Assembly (NCBI GenBank): GCA_019417125.1
Contig: DXVZ01000180.1
Coordinates: forward strand, 2,439-20,436
Reading direction: 5' to 3'
From: Phascolarctobacterium sp.
Lineage (GTDB): Bacteria > Bacillota > Negativicutes > Acidaminococcales > Acidaminococcaceae
DNA: 17,998 nt
The notes below the pieces were generated by a model. That model did no database searches, had not been told where the DNA came from, and saw only the letters and a list, made by a program, of their open reading frames with translations. Shown here one piece after another: positions 5,966-13,361 of the stretch (positions within the stretch are counted from its first letter, which is position 1; every line of letters starts with the position of its first letter). Position numbers and translations under genes: made by a program.

Positions 5966-7012
5966 ATGAAAAAAATAGTTGGCATTATGGGCATGTGCCT
6001 TGCCGTTGCCGCCGGTGTGCAGGCAGCAGCGCCGGACGGGGCAGCGCCTGCAATTAAAGCCGCCGCTGGTGCCGTTACAGCGGATTCCGTTGCCGGTACG
6101 TTAACTAATACCGCACCGCAGCCGGAAGTTAAAGAAGAAATGCCAGCGCAGGCACAAAATGAACCTGCCGCTGCGGAAACTGCACCAGCTGAAGAAAATG
6201 CTGTAAACAAGCAGGAAAATACGGTGGGAAAAGAAACCGCACCGGTGAAAAATAAACAAAACGTAAGCACAGCGGACGCGCAGGCTGATAAACAAACCGC
6301 CGTGCAAAATGGCAAACCAGCGCAGCAGGCGCAGCCTAAACCGCCGCGCGTTGTGCGCCGTACCGTAAAAATAGAACCTGCCAAGGAAAACTGGTATTTA
6401 ACCAAACCTACAGATTTTACTTATTACGTTAACAAAAACGGCGCCGCATACAGCATAGCGCTGCCGTACGCTTTCGGGACGGATTTACTGGCGGGGCTGC
6501 CGGTAGAGGGCCCGATGATTGCGCGCGGTGCCGACGACGCGACGGCGATGAGTTTTAACGCCTCCGTACCGGATGGCAGAGCCGCCGTGTTTAAAGAGGC
6601 AATTTCCGGTAAGCAGCTGATGCTGCCGCCTTCGCCGGTAACACGGCACCTAAAAGAAAAAGACGAAGAAATCATTGAAATTACCGAGTTTGAAGCGCCG
6701 CCGCAGTACAGTTACCGCCAGGTGGACGCAACGCCGCTGCAATTGCCGCAGCAGCTGCAAAACCTTGTGCTTACGGAAGCCGGCGAATTTAAAACCTTTC
6801 AGGGGATTAACTGCCGCTACATGCAGTTTAAATGCACCAGCGGCAGTACGCCGTGCCTGCTGCGCCTTACGCTGACGGAACACAGCGGCTACCAGTTCGC
6901 AGGGTTTTACCTGTTCCCCGAAAGCAAGCGGCTTACTTTTATACCGCTGGCAAATTATTCGGCGCGCAGTTTGCAGTGCGGGCAAAACTCGTTTATGTCT
7001 AACTTTAATTAA
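5966..7012 (+). CDS. Secreted or periplasmic protein with Ala/Pro/Gln/Glu-rich linker, unknown function
   Basis: I do not recognise the family. The 348-residue product starts with a signal peptide (MKKIVGIMGMCLAVAAGVQA, likely cut after residue 20). A low-complexity linker rich in Ala, Pro, Gln, Glu, Lys and Asn follows (about 21-125), then a basic patch PPRVVRRTVK and a C-terminal globular domain from about 141 to 348. That domain has alternating polar and hydrophobic segments and four cysteines near the end (INCRY, FKCTS, TPCLL, LQCGQ), which could form disulfides. The linker would let the domain span the periplasm or cell wall. ATG 5966 is 3 bases after the mnmA stop, with AAGGAG inside the end of mnmA, so it belongs to the same operon. 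The next genes converge on it, and a hairpin follows. Confidence 0.8.
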   Translation: MKKIVGIMGMCLAVAAGVQAAAPDGAAPAIKAAAGAVTADSVAGTLTNTAPQPEVKEEMPAQAQNEPAAAETAPAEENAVNKQENTVGKETAPVKNKQNVSTADAQADKQTAVQNGKPAQQAQPKPPRVVRRTVKIEPAKENWYLTKPTDFTYYVNKNGAAYSIALPYAFGTDLLAGLPVEGPMIARGADDATAMSFNASVPDGRAAVFKEAISGKQLMLPPSPVTRHLKEKDEEIIEITEFEAPPQYSYRQVDATPLQLPQQLQNLVLTEAGEFKTFQGINCRYMQFKCTSGSTPCLLRLTLTEHSGYQFAGFYLFPESKRLTFIPLANYSARSLQCGQNSFMSNFN

Positions 7013-7026
7013 AAATGCTTATACAA

Positions 7027-7064
7027 AAACACACTCCCAAAGTTTTTGCTTTAGGAGTGTGTTT
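7027..7064. terminator. Terminator between the mnmA operon and the flavodoxin gene
   Basis: An 11-bp stem (7027-7037 with 7054-7064) is extended past one mismatch by AAAG/CTTT (7039-7042 with 7049-7052) around a 6-base loop. On the minus strand it runs into TTTGTAT, and on plus into a looser T-rich tract, so it best fits termination of the minus-strand flavodoxin gene but can serve both. Confidence 0.75.
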
Positions 7065-7079
7065 GGTATTTACACTGTT

Positions 7080-7706
7080 TTATTTTGCCAGCATACCGTT
7101 ATCGCGCAGCCACGGTTCAATTTTGCTGGAGATATTAGCCAAAAGCCCGTCTTTAACATTGGCATTAGGCAGCGTTTGGCGCAAATCGGCAACGCTTTCT
7201 TCCACGCCGCTGCCGCCGCTGGTAGCAAAAGGCAAAATGGTTTTGCCGCTTAAATCGGCGCTTTCTACAAAAGTTTTAACCGCCATTGGTTCAATGCCCC
7301 ACCAAATAGGGTAGCCTAAAATAATTACGTCATACTGCGTTAAATCAGGCAAAGTGCCGCCAAGCTGCGGGCGCAGGTTCTGTTCCAATTCCTTTTTGGC
7401 AATTTCCACAGTCGGTTTGTAATCGGCAGGGTAAGGCTCCGCCGTGCGGATTTCGTACAAATCGCCGCCCGTAAGGTTATGGATTTGCGCCGCCGTTTTG
7501 CGCGTGTTGCCGCCCCACGAAAAATACGCCACCAAAACCTTCTGCCCGTTTTTGCCAACAGGCTGCTCTAAAATATCGGTCTGCTCCGCAGTTGCAGGTT
7601 TAGCGCTGTGCGACATAAACAAAAGCCCGACAACGCCGGAAGGCCCTTTGTAAATTACAAACGCCGCCAAAGCGATAATAACCACTAACAATAATTTTTT
7701 AAGCAA
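7080..7706 (-). CDS. Membrane-anchored flavodoxin family protein
   Basis: Flavodoxins carry electrons on FMN. This 208-residue protein starts with a hydrophobic anchor (about residues 5-19, KKLLLVVIIALAAFVIY) and a second short hydrophobic stretch. A linker follows, then the flavodoxin domain beginning VLVAYFSWGGNTRKTA, where S-x-x-G-N-T binds the FMN phosphate. YDVIILGYPIWWGIEP and PFATSGGSG are the other two FMN-contact regions. GGAGG at 7715-7719 lies 8 bases before TTG 7706, so I use this start; an ATG at 7721 overlaps the ribosome binding site. The anchor, if not cleaved, puts the domain outside the cytoplasmic membrane. The partner redox protein is unknown. A promoter lies just upstream, though readthrough from the DMT gene is also possible. 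Confidence 0.87.
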   Translation of the reverse strand: MLKKLLLVVIIALAAFVIYKGPSGVVGLLFMSHSAKPATAEQTDILEQPVGKNGQKVLVAYFSWGGNTRKTAAQIHNLTGGDLYEIRTAEPYPADYKPTVEIAKKELEQNLRPQLGGTLPDLTQYDVIILGYPIWWGIEPMAVKTFVESADLSGKTILPFATSGGSGVEESVADLRQTLPNANVKDGLLANISSKIEPWLRDNGMLAK

Positions 7707-7747
7707 AATACCCACCTCCATTAAAAATCAACGTAATTTATACTATC

Positions 7748-7776
7748 ATTTTAATGGCAAATGCCGCTTTATGCAA
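7748..7776 (-). promoter_or_regulatory. Promoter of the flavodoxin gene
   Basis: On the minus strand -35 TTGCAT (7776-7771), a 17-base spacer and -10 TAAAAT (7753-7748) are seen, about 42 bases before the start codon. Confidence 0.6.
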
Positions 7777-7814
7777 GAATATACTTTTCGGTTAGCTGCT
7801 TTACCAAAAGTAAG

Positions 7815-8687
7815 TTACGCTTTTTGCGAAATAAAAAGCCCAGCCAATATCAGCGCGCCGCCTGCCAGCATTTTAGGCGTTACCGGCTCGTTAAGCACAA
7901 GGACTGCCGATACAACGGTCAGCACCGGCACGGCGTAAATGTAAGCGCTGGTTTTAACCGCGCCAAGCACTTTAACGGCAAAGTTCCAGGTGGCGAAGCA
8001 CAGCGCCGATGCGCCTAGCCCCAAAAAGAGAATGTTAAACAAATACTGCGGCTGCGTAAAGCGCTGCAAGCCAAAAGTGAAGCCGAAAATATACAGCGCG
8101 GGCAGCATAAACAGCAGCCCGTAAAAAAACACGCGGCGCGTTATTAAAACAGTGTTGCAGCCAAAGGTGCTAATTTTGCGCGTCAGCACAGAATACAGCG
8201 CCCATACCACCGCAGCGCCCAATGCAAGCAGGTCTCCCGTCAGGTTAAAAGCCATGCCGCTTTCGGCGGTGCTGATTAAATAAATGCCCGCCATGGCAAT
8301 AACAAAGCCTATAAAAAAGCGTTTACGCGGATGTTCATCGCCGCGCATGAAGATAAATCCGGCAAGGGCGGTAAAAAACGGCGCTGTGGATAGGATTATG
8401 CCGACGTTAGAAGCAAGCGTGTACGTTAAAGCGATGTTTTCCAGCAGGTAGTACAGGCAAATGCCGGTAAGCCCAGCGGCGATAAAGTACAGTTCCTGCT
8501 TAATGCCGCTGCTTTTTAAAAAGCGCGGGCAGGCGGCAAACAGCGCCAGGTAGCCGATGACGAAACGGTAAAACAAAATTTCTACAGGCAAAAAGCCCGT
8601 CAGCAGTATTTTGGTAGAGATAAAAGTTACTCCCCAAATAAAAATTGTTACGATTGCCGCTGCGTGCCCGGTTGTTTTAGCTGTCAA
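7815..8687 (-). CDS. EamA/DMT family transporter
   Basis: This 290-residue protein has ten predicted membrane segments in two EamA repeats. The first starts IVTIFIWGVTFISTKILL, and the second at about residue 150 (GDLLALGAAVVWALYSVLTRKI). Members export amino acids, metabolites or drugs by proton exchange; the substrate here is unknown. The start is TTG 8687, with GGAGGG 7 bases upstream. It overlaps the end of the AraC gene by 11 bases, so the regulator and exporter are cotranscribed and probably coupled. This pairing suggests that the AraC protein senses the exported compound. No clear terminator follows it before the flavodoxin gene. Confidence 0.9.
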   Translation of the reverse strand: MTAKTTGHAAAIVTIFIWGVTFISTKILLTGFLPVEILFYRFVIGYLALFAACPRFLKSSGIKQELYFIAAGLTGICLYYLLENIALTYTLASNVGIILSTAPFFTALAGFIFMRGDEHPRKRFFIGFVIAMAGIYLISTAESGMAFNLTGDLLALGAAVVWALYSVLTRKISTFGCNTVLITRRVFFYGLLFMLPALYIFGFTFGLQRFTQPQYLFNILFLGLGASALCFATWNFAVKVLGAVKTSAYIYAVPVLTVVSAVLVLNEPVTPKMLAGGALILAGLFISQKA

Positions 8688-9495
8688 AAAAATGCCCTCC
8701 CCGCTGTAAAAATAATTTGCTGTAAGCCTTGGGCGTTACGCCCATAATTTTAGTAAAGGTGTTGGTAAAATGGCTTTGGTCGTTAAAGGCGTTTGCCAGC
8801 GCAGCCGCTGTAAGGCTGCCGCCGTTTTGCAGTATTTGGCACGCTTTGTTGATGCGCACCGCCGTAAGGTAACGCTGCGGCGTAATGCCTTCAGCGGCAA
8901 AGCAGCGCAAAAGCGTAGATGCGCTTACGCCGCAGGCACGGCAGATTTCTTCCGTGCTTAAGCGCCGGCTGTAATTGCTTTTGATAAAACGGCAGGCGGC
9001 GTTTAAAATTTGCGCGCTATCAGCGTGTTCCGGTAAATTGCTGCTGCTGCTTGCCTGCGCCAGTGCCGTTATAATTTTTACCAACAGGCTGCGGCGTACG
9101 GCGGCACTTTCTGTTTGCCAAAACGCCGTATGCCAAAAGCTTAAATTTTTAAACAGTTCCGTATCGTAAAGCACAACGCTGCCAAAGCCGTTAAAACTAT
9201 CGGGCAGCAGCACCTCCACTAACGCCGCGGGCAGGTTAAAACTTTTATGGTAAAACGCTCCCGGCGTTATATCCGCGCAGGCGTGGCTCGTGCCTGGGCA
9301 AAAAACATTTACTGCGCCGCGCTGCAAAAGGTATACTGCACTGCCGCAGTTTAAACGGCGCGCGCCGCTTTCCGTAATGCCGATAACGTAATAATCGTGA
9401 AAATGCTGCGGAAACGGCTGCACAACGCCGCCAAACACCGCCGCTTCAGCGCCGGTATGTTTGTCATATAGCATCTGCACCGCCGTATTTGCCAT
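8677..9495 (-). CDS. AraC family transcriptional regulator
   Basis: The 272-residue product has an N-terminal cupin-like sensing domain (FPQHFHDYYVIGITESG ... FCPGTSHACADITPG, about 28-85) and a C-terminal double helix-turn-helix (about 165-262). The latter shows LSTEEICRACGVSASTLLRCF and the closing AANAFNDQSHFTNTFTKIMGVTPKAY-like signature of AraC proteins (residues about 238-262). Such regulators usually activate a neighbouring transporter on binding a small ligand; here that would be the overlapping EamA exporter. Start ATG 9495 has GGAGGG about 7 bases upstream. An extended -10 promoter precedes it. Confidence 0.92.
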   Translation of the reverse strand: MANTAVQMLYDKHTGAEAAVFGGVVQPFPQHFHDYYVIGITESGARRLNCGSAVYLLQRGAVNVFCPGTSHACADITPGAFYHKSFNLPAALVEVLLPDSFNGFGSVVLYDTELFKNLSFWHTAFWQTESAAVRRSLLVKIITALAQASSSSNLPEHADSAQILNAACRFIKSNYSRRLSTEEICRACGVSASTLLRCFAAEGITPQRYLTAVRINKACQILQNGGSLTAAALANAFNDQSHFTNTFTKIMGVTPKAYSKLFLQRGGHFFDS

Positions 9496-9518
9496 GGCAT
9501 TTCCCTCCTTAACAAAAT

Positions 9519-9527
9519 ATTATAACA
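9519..9527 (-). promoter_or_regulatory. Extended -10 promoter of the AraC-EamA unit
   Basis: On the minus strand TGTTATAAT (9527-9519) is a perfect TGnTATAAT extended -10. No good -35 is seen 17 bases upstream. The start codon follows about 24 bases downstream. Confidence 0.6.
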
Positions 9528-9560
9528 AAGTCAGTTTGCTGTTTCTTGTAAAAAAACGTC

Positions 9561-9592
9561 AAAAAAAGACGGCCCCATAAAAAGGCCGCCTT
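9561..9592 (-). terminator. Rho-independent terminator of the pyridoxamine-oxidase-like gene
   Basis: Minus strand: AAGGCGGCC (9592-9584) pairs with GGCCGTCTT (9574-9566) with one G-U, around a 9-base loop, and runs into seven Ts (9567-9561). It sits 12 bases after the stop codon. Confidence 0.88.
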
Positions 9593-9604
9593 AAAATTCA
9601 TGCG

Positions 9605-10000
9605 TTAAGCCAGTTCTTTAGGTTCAGCGGTAAAGGAATATTCCGTTGCTTTTACGTTGTCCAAATAGAACACAGTCATTACGCCGTCGTCGGGGTTGTA
9701 CATGTTTTTCAGCGCCGGCATGGCTTCCAGCATAGCAACGCGCGCTTCGCGGCGGTCATCCATTTTAACTTCGCCGGTAAGGCGCAGCCAGCTGTCCTGC
9801 CCTTTCATGCCGCTAATTTCTACGCGCGGGTTTTCAAGCAGCTGTTTGTAAACGTTTTTGCTTTTTGCCGTAATAAAATACAGTTTGCCTTCAAATTCGC
9901 ATACAGCGCCAAAGGGGCGTACACGCGGCTGATTGCCGTCCATGGTTGCAAGGTAAAATACACCGCAGTCTTTTAAATAATCAAGTACAGCAGACATCAT
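9605..10000 (-). CDS. Pyridoxamine 5'-phosphate oxidase-like flavin-binding protein
   Basis: This 131-residue small split-barrel protein belongs to the PNPOx-like superfamily, which binds FMN, F420 or heme. The N-terminal helix LDYLKDCGVFYLATMDG and the GNQPRVRPFGAVCEFEGKLYFIT strand-turn are typical, as are KNVYKQLLENPRVEISG and the WLRLTGEV strand. The short length argues against a true PdxH. In anaerobes such proteins are usually predicted flavin reductases or stress proteins, and the precise role is unknown. AAGGAG (10011-10006) precedes two adjacent ATGs at 10000 and 9997, and either could be used; a longer frame starting at 10039 has no ribosome binding site. The gene is monocistronic, with its own terminator, and divergent from the patatin gene. 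Confidence 0.88.
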   Translation of the reverse strand: MMSAVLDYLKDCGVFYLATMDGNQPRVRPFGAVCEFEGKLYFITAKSKNVYKQLLENPRVEISGMKGQDSWLRLTGEVKMDDRREARVAMLEAMPALKNMYNPDDGVMTVFYLDNVKATEYSFTAEPKELA

Positions 10001-10043
10001 TTTAACTCCTTCCGCAAGCCGGTTTATTTTGGCCTGCACTTTT

Positions 10044-10049
10044 ATTATA
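10044..10049 (-). promoter_or_regulatory. Candidate -10 box for the pyridoxamine-oxidase-like gene
   Basis: TATAAT is present on the minus strand (10049-10044), about 44 bases before the start codon. The -35 region is only T-rich (TTTATT), so the call rests on the -10 box and position. Confidence 0.4.
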
Positions 10050-10100
10050 ACGCTGCTGCCGTAAAAAATAAATAAACTTATATGCCAGCTATTTAGAAAA

Positions 10101-10109
10101 TGTTATAAT
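10101..10109 (+). promoter_or_regulatory. Extended -10 promoter of the patatin-DUF2130 unit
   Basis: TGTTATAAT (10101-10109) is a perfect TGnTATAAT extended -10, with no clear -35. GGAGGT at 10132-10137 is the ribosome binding site for ATG 10143. Confidence 0.6.
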
Positions 10110-10142
10110 AAAAAACAACGGCAGCTTTAACGGAGGTGCTTT

Positions 10143-10997
10143 ATGCTACTTGCAAATCTCAGCTTAATACTGGAGGGCGGCGGGATGCGCGGCATGTTTT
10201 CTGCCGGCGTGTTCGACGCTTTTTTGGAAAAAGAGCTTGTGTTTCCGCATATTGCCGGCGTGTCGGCAGGCGCCTGCAACATACTTTCGTACATGTCCGG
10301 GCAAAAGGGGCGCACCAGGCGGATTATCGAAGACTATGTCGGCGACGGCCGCTATTGCAGCGTTAAAAACTGGCTGCGCACGCGCTCGCTGTTTGGTTTT
10401 GATTTTATTTTGAACGAAATTCCGCGCCGACTGCTGCCTTTTGATTTTGAGGCGTTTTATAAATACCCAGGCAGGCTGGAAGTTGGCGCCACCGACTGCG
10501 AAACCGGAGAATCAGTTTGGTACACGCAGATGGATATGGGCAAAAATTTTACGCCGGTGCGCGCGTCGGCTTCGCTGCCTTTTCTTGCGCCCATTGTGTA
10601 TTTTAACAAACGCCGCCTGCTGGACGGCGCGCTGACAGACCCTATTCCGGTGGACCGCGGGCAAAGGGCTGGCTACGATAAGTTTGTAATTGTGCTGACG
10701 CGCAACAAAGGCTACCGCAAAACCAACACCGTACCGGCGGCGCTGGTTAAGCTGTGGTACAAGCATTACCCGCTTTTGCAGCAGGTTTTGGCGGAACGCC
10801 CGCAAAATTACAACAGGCAGATAGAAGCGGTGGAAGCGCTGGAAAAGAGCGGCAGCGCCGTTGTTATCCGCCCGCAGCAGCCGCTGGCGATTGACCGGCT
10901 GGATTTGGATAAGGACAAACTTTTAGCGCTGTACGGCCACGGTTATGACTGCGGTTTAAAAGCCGTTAACGAAATTTTAAAACTGAATTATAAATAA
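10143..10997 (+). CDS. Patatin-like phospholipase family protein
   Basis: Patatin-like proteins are serine acyl hydrolases with a Ser-Asp dyad that cut acyl groups from lipids. In this 284-residue protein the oxyanion motif GGGMRG is at 12-17, the nucleophile elbow GVSAG gives Ser41, and the dyad Asp161 lies in LLDGAL. All elements needed for catalysis are present. The layout and the C-terminal extension ([20 protein letters not shown]) resemble the cytosolic YjjU-like subgroup. No signal peptide is seen, so it probably acts on the inner face of the membrane or on soluble lipids. GGAGGT lies 5 bases before ATG 10143. It is followed after 10 bases by the DUF2130 gene, with a single ribosome binding site between, so the two form an operon. 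Confidence 0.93.
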   Translation: MLLANLSLILEGGGMRGMFSAGVFDAFLEKELVFPHIAGVSAGACNILSYMSGQKGRTRRIIEDYVGDGRYCSVKNWLRTRSLFGFDFILNEIPRRLLPFDFEAFYKYPGRLEVGATDCETGESVWYTQMDMGKNFTPVRASASLPFLAPIVYFNKRRLLDGALTDPIPVDRGQRAGYDKFVIVLTRNKGYRKTNTVPAALVKLWYKHYPLLQQVLAERPQNYNRQIEAVEALEKSGSAVVIRPQQPLAIDRLDLDKDKLLALYGHGYDCGLKAVNEILKLNYK

Positions 10998-11007
10998 GGA
11001 GAGAATT

Positions 11008-12321
11008 ATGCAGGAAATAAAATGCCCCAAATGCGGCGAAGTGTTCCAGGTTGACGAAACTGGCTATGCCGCGATTGTAAAGCAGGTAAGGGACAAAGAA
11101 TTTACCAAAGAAATACAGGAGCGTTTGGCGCAGTTCCAAACCGAAAAAGAAAACGCCGTCAGCCTCGCTAAAACGGCAACCGCCCGTAATTACGACATCG
11201 CCATCGCTAAAAAGGCTATGGAAATTAACGATTTAAAAAGCCGCCTTGCCATGCAGGAAGCAGAGCAAAAATCTTCCTTGCAGGAGGCGCTGAACAAAAA
11301 AGATTTGGAACTGATGCAGAAAGAGCAGGAAATTGCCCGCCTGACGGAGCAGCTTAACGCCGGGCGGCAGGCAGTGGAACTTGCCGTTGCCAAAGTGGTT
11401 AACGAAAAACAGCAGGAGCTTAACGACAAGGAGCAGAGCATTTTGCAGCTGACTTCCGCGCTGGAAAGCGGCAAAAAAGAACGCGCTATCAGCGAGCAGA
11501 ACATTATTAACACTTACGAAGAAAAATTAAAGTTTAAAGAAGAAGAAATTGAACGCTACAAGGATTTTAAACTGCGCCAATCGACCAAAATGATTGGCGA
11601 AAGCCTGGAACAGCACTGCGAAATTGAGTTTAACAAGCTGCGCATGACCGGTTTTGCCAACGCTTACTTTGAAAAAGACAACGATGCGCGCACCGGCAGC
11701 AAGGGCGATTATATTTACCGCGAGGCGGACGGGGACGGCACGGAGTTTATCTCCATTATGTTTGAGATGAAAAACGAGATGGACGCAACGGCGACCAAAA
11801 AGAAAAACGAGGACTTTTTTAAAGAACTTGATAAGGACCGCCGCGAAAAGAACTGCGAATACGCCGTGCTGGTTTCGATGCTGGAGGCGGAAAGCGAGCT
11901 GTACAACACCGGCATCGTCGATGTATCTTACCGCTACCCCAAAATGTACGTTATCCGCCCGCAGTTTTTTATCCCCATCATTACCATTTTGCGCAACGCG
12001 GCGCAGAACTCGCTGCAATACCGCAAGGAGCTGAGCGTAATTAAAACGCAGAACATTGATATATCTAATTTTGAAAGCGATTTGAACGATTTTAAAGATA
12101 AATTCTCGCGTAATTACCGCCTTGCCAGCGAAAAATTTAAAAAGGCGATTGAGGAAATCGACAAAACCATCGACCACCTGCAAAAAACCAAGGACGCACT
12201 GCTTTCTTCCGAAAACAATCTGCGCCTTGCCAACAATAAGGCGGAAGATTTAAGCATTAAGCGCCTGACGCGCAACAACCCTACCATGGCGGCAAAGTTT
12301 GCCGAACTGGACGCGGATTAA
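11008..12321 (+). CDS. DUF2130 domain protein: zinc ribbon, coiled coil, nuclease-like core
   Basis: This 437-residue cytosolic protein belongs to the DUF2130 family, whose function is not established. An N-terminal half zinc ribbon CPKCG (6-10) is followed by a long coiled coil (about 30-205, rich in Gln, Glu, Lys and Leu). A globular domain follows (about 205-335), then a second coiled coil (about 355-415). In the globular part, [10 protein letters not shown] (Asp234) and IMFEMKNE (Glu253-Met-Lys255) form a D...E-x-K pattern like that of PD-(D/E)XK nucleases. The overall plan, a coiled coil leading into such a core, resembles RmuC. The nuclease reading is my inference from these motifs. Start ATG 11008 has AAGGAGA 5 bases upstream. 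It is cotranscribed with the patatin gene and ends before a strong terminator. Confidence 0.88.
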   Translation: MQEIKCPKCGEVFQVDETGYAAIVKQVRDKEFTKEIQERLAQFQTEKENAVSLAKTATARNYDIAIAKKAMEINDLKSRLAMQEAEQKSSLQEALNKKDLELMQKEQEIARLTEQLNAGRQAVELAVAKVVNEKQQELNDKEQSILQLTSALESGKKERAISEQNIINTYEEKLKFKEEEIERYKDFKLRQSTKMIGESLEQHCEIEFNKLRMTGFANAYFEKDNDARTGSKGDYIYREADGDGTEFISIMFEMKNEMDATATKKKNEDFFKELDKDRREKNCEYAVLVSMLEAESELYNTGIVDVSYRYPKMYVIRPQFFIPIITILRNAAQNSLQYRKELSVIKTQNIDISNFESDLNDFKDKFSRNYRLASEKFKKAIEEIDKTIDHLQKTKDALLSSENNLRLANNKAEDLSIKRLTRNNPTMAAKFAELDAD

Positions 12322-12332
12322 AACAGAAAATT

Positions 12333-12382
12333 AAACAGCCTTTGGGGCGTACCTGCACGGCGTACCCTAAAGGCTGTTTTTA
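12333..12382. terminator. Bidirectional terminator between DUF2130 and the M14 genes
   Basis: A 14-bp stem (12334-12347 with 12365-12378, one G-U) is followed by TTTTTATTT on plus and by TTTAATTTT on minus. It can end both the patatin-DUF2130 unit and the long minus-strand ligase operon. Confidence 0.87.
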
Positions 12383-12425
12383 TTTGCTGTTCGCTTTATT
12401 TTTTTGTATTTGCTGTACAGCTTAT

Positions 12426-13361
12426 TTAACCGTTTTGGCGGCGCACTAATTTAAAGGCAATTTCGTGTTCCAGCACCAGCGGTTTTTCCATAGCGAAAAA
12501 CACCATGCCTTTGGTAGGAGCGGTTATTCCGTCCGTCACTTCCGCTGTAAAAGGGTCGATAATCTGCCCGATAAGCTCGCCCTTGCGTACTTCTTCGCCG
12601 GGTGCTTTTAACGCTTTAAAAATGCCGCCGGCGGGCGTAAGTACGTTAATAAGCTCGCTTTCGCTGATGACGGTGGATAGGTAGCCGCTGTAACAGGTGT
12701 ATTTTACCGCACCGACGCGGCTTAAGTAGCGCAGCACGGCGTCTACCGCGTGCGCGGCGTTGCCGTCGTCAAGGCGCGAGGTTTCCTGTGTATAAATGTT
12801 AAAGGCGGCGCTGTTCCATATCTGCCAGTTGTAGTTCAGCGTCGTTGTATCAATGGGCTTGGGCTCGCGCGTTACAACATAGGGCAGCCCAAACATACTG
12901 CCCAGCGACGGGCTTTGGTAGCCGGTGTTAATAATACGGGCGTGCGGCACAAATTTGCCGGGCAGGTAAAAGCTTGCCATGTGGATGCCGCAGCGGTAGC
13001 CCTTTACCGCCTCGAACAGGCCTGCCGCTATGCGCTGCGTGGTTTCGCCCAAATCGTAGCCGGGGAACATTCTGTTAATATCGCTGCCGTCCATCGGCCA
13101 AAAGCGTTTGCCGACGTTCATTGAAAAACGGTTGGCGCAGGGAATGACGAGTATTTCGTGACCAGGCAGTAAATTGCCGCGCTGTTCAATTTCCGCCAGC
13201 GCTTTAACAAGGCGCGCGCAGGCGTACATTTGCTGCACTTCGTCGCCGCGGATGCCGCCCACTACGGCGCAGGATTTTTCGCCCTCGCCGAAGCGGAAAC
13301 CCTCCAGCAGAAAGTCCTGGCGGTAGGGCATTTTCATTGTATATAAAACTTCGCGTTTCAT
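12426..13361 (-). CDS. M14 AstE/AspA-like protein, paralog 2, with altered zinc site
   Basis: The family (succinylglutamate desuccinylase/aspartoacylase) comprises zinc enzymes that hydrolyse N-acyl amino acids or peptide-like amides. The 311-residue product has the fold landmarks: GGIRGDEVQQ, DINRMFPG (Asn96-Arg97), GIHMASF (His127), a Glu in TQETS (about 193), and a C-terminal beta domain (IFKALKAPGEEVRKGELIG). The first zinc His of the H-x-x-E motif is Arg38 (RGDE), whereas the adjacent paralog has HGDE; CGC versus CAC is one base. It may bind zinc poorly, bind another metal, or act as a non-catalytic partner. Its ATG overlaps the stop of paralog 1 by four bases (ATGA), with GGGAGG upstream. 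It is the last gene of the ligase operon. Confidence 0.85.
   Translation of the reverse strand: MKREVLYTMKMPYRQDFLLEGFRFGEGEKSCAVVGGIRGDEVQQMYACARLVKALAEIEQRGNLLPGHEILVIPCANRFSMNVGKRFWPMDGSDINRMFPGYDLGETTQRIAAGLFEAVKGYRCGIHMASFYLPGKFVPHARIINTGYQSPSLGSMFGLPYVVTREPKPIDTTTLNYNWQIWNSAAFNIYTQETSRLDDGNAAHAVDAVLRYLSRVGAVKYTCYSGYLSTVISESELINVLTPAGGIFKALKAPGEEVRKGELIGQIIDPFTAEVTDGITAPTKGMVFFAMEKPLVLEHEIAFKLVRRQNG

Noticed and set aside
7015..7314. Plus-strand 99-residue frame after the secreted protein gene
   Set aside because: It begins in the terminator and runs antisense through the flavodoxin coding region.
7751..7770. Short GGCA-AA-TGCC inverted repeat near the flavodoxin promoter
   Set aside because: A four-base stem with a two-base loop cannot form stably, so it was not called as an operator or terminator.
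11527..12183. 218-residue minus-strand frame opposite DUF2130
   Set aside because: It is antisense to a complete, well-supported gene and has low-complexity content expected from its codons.
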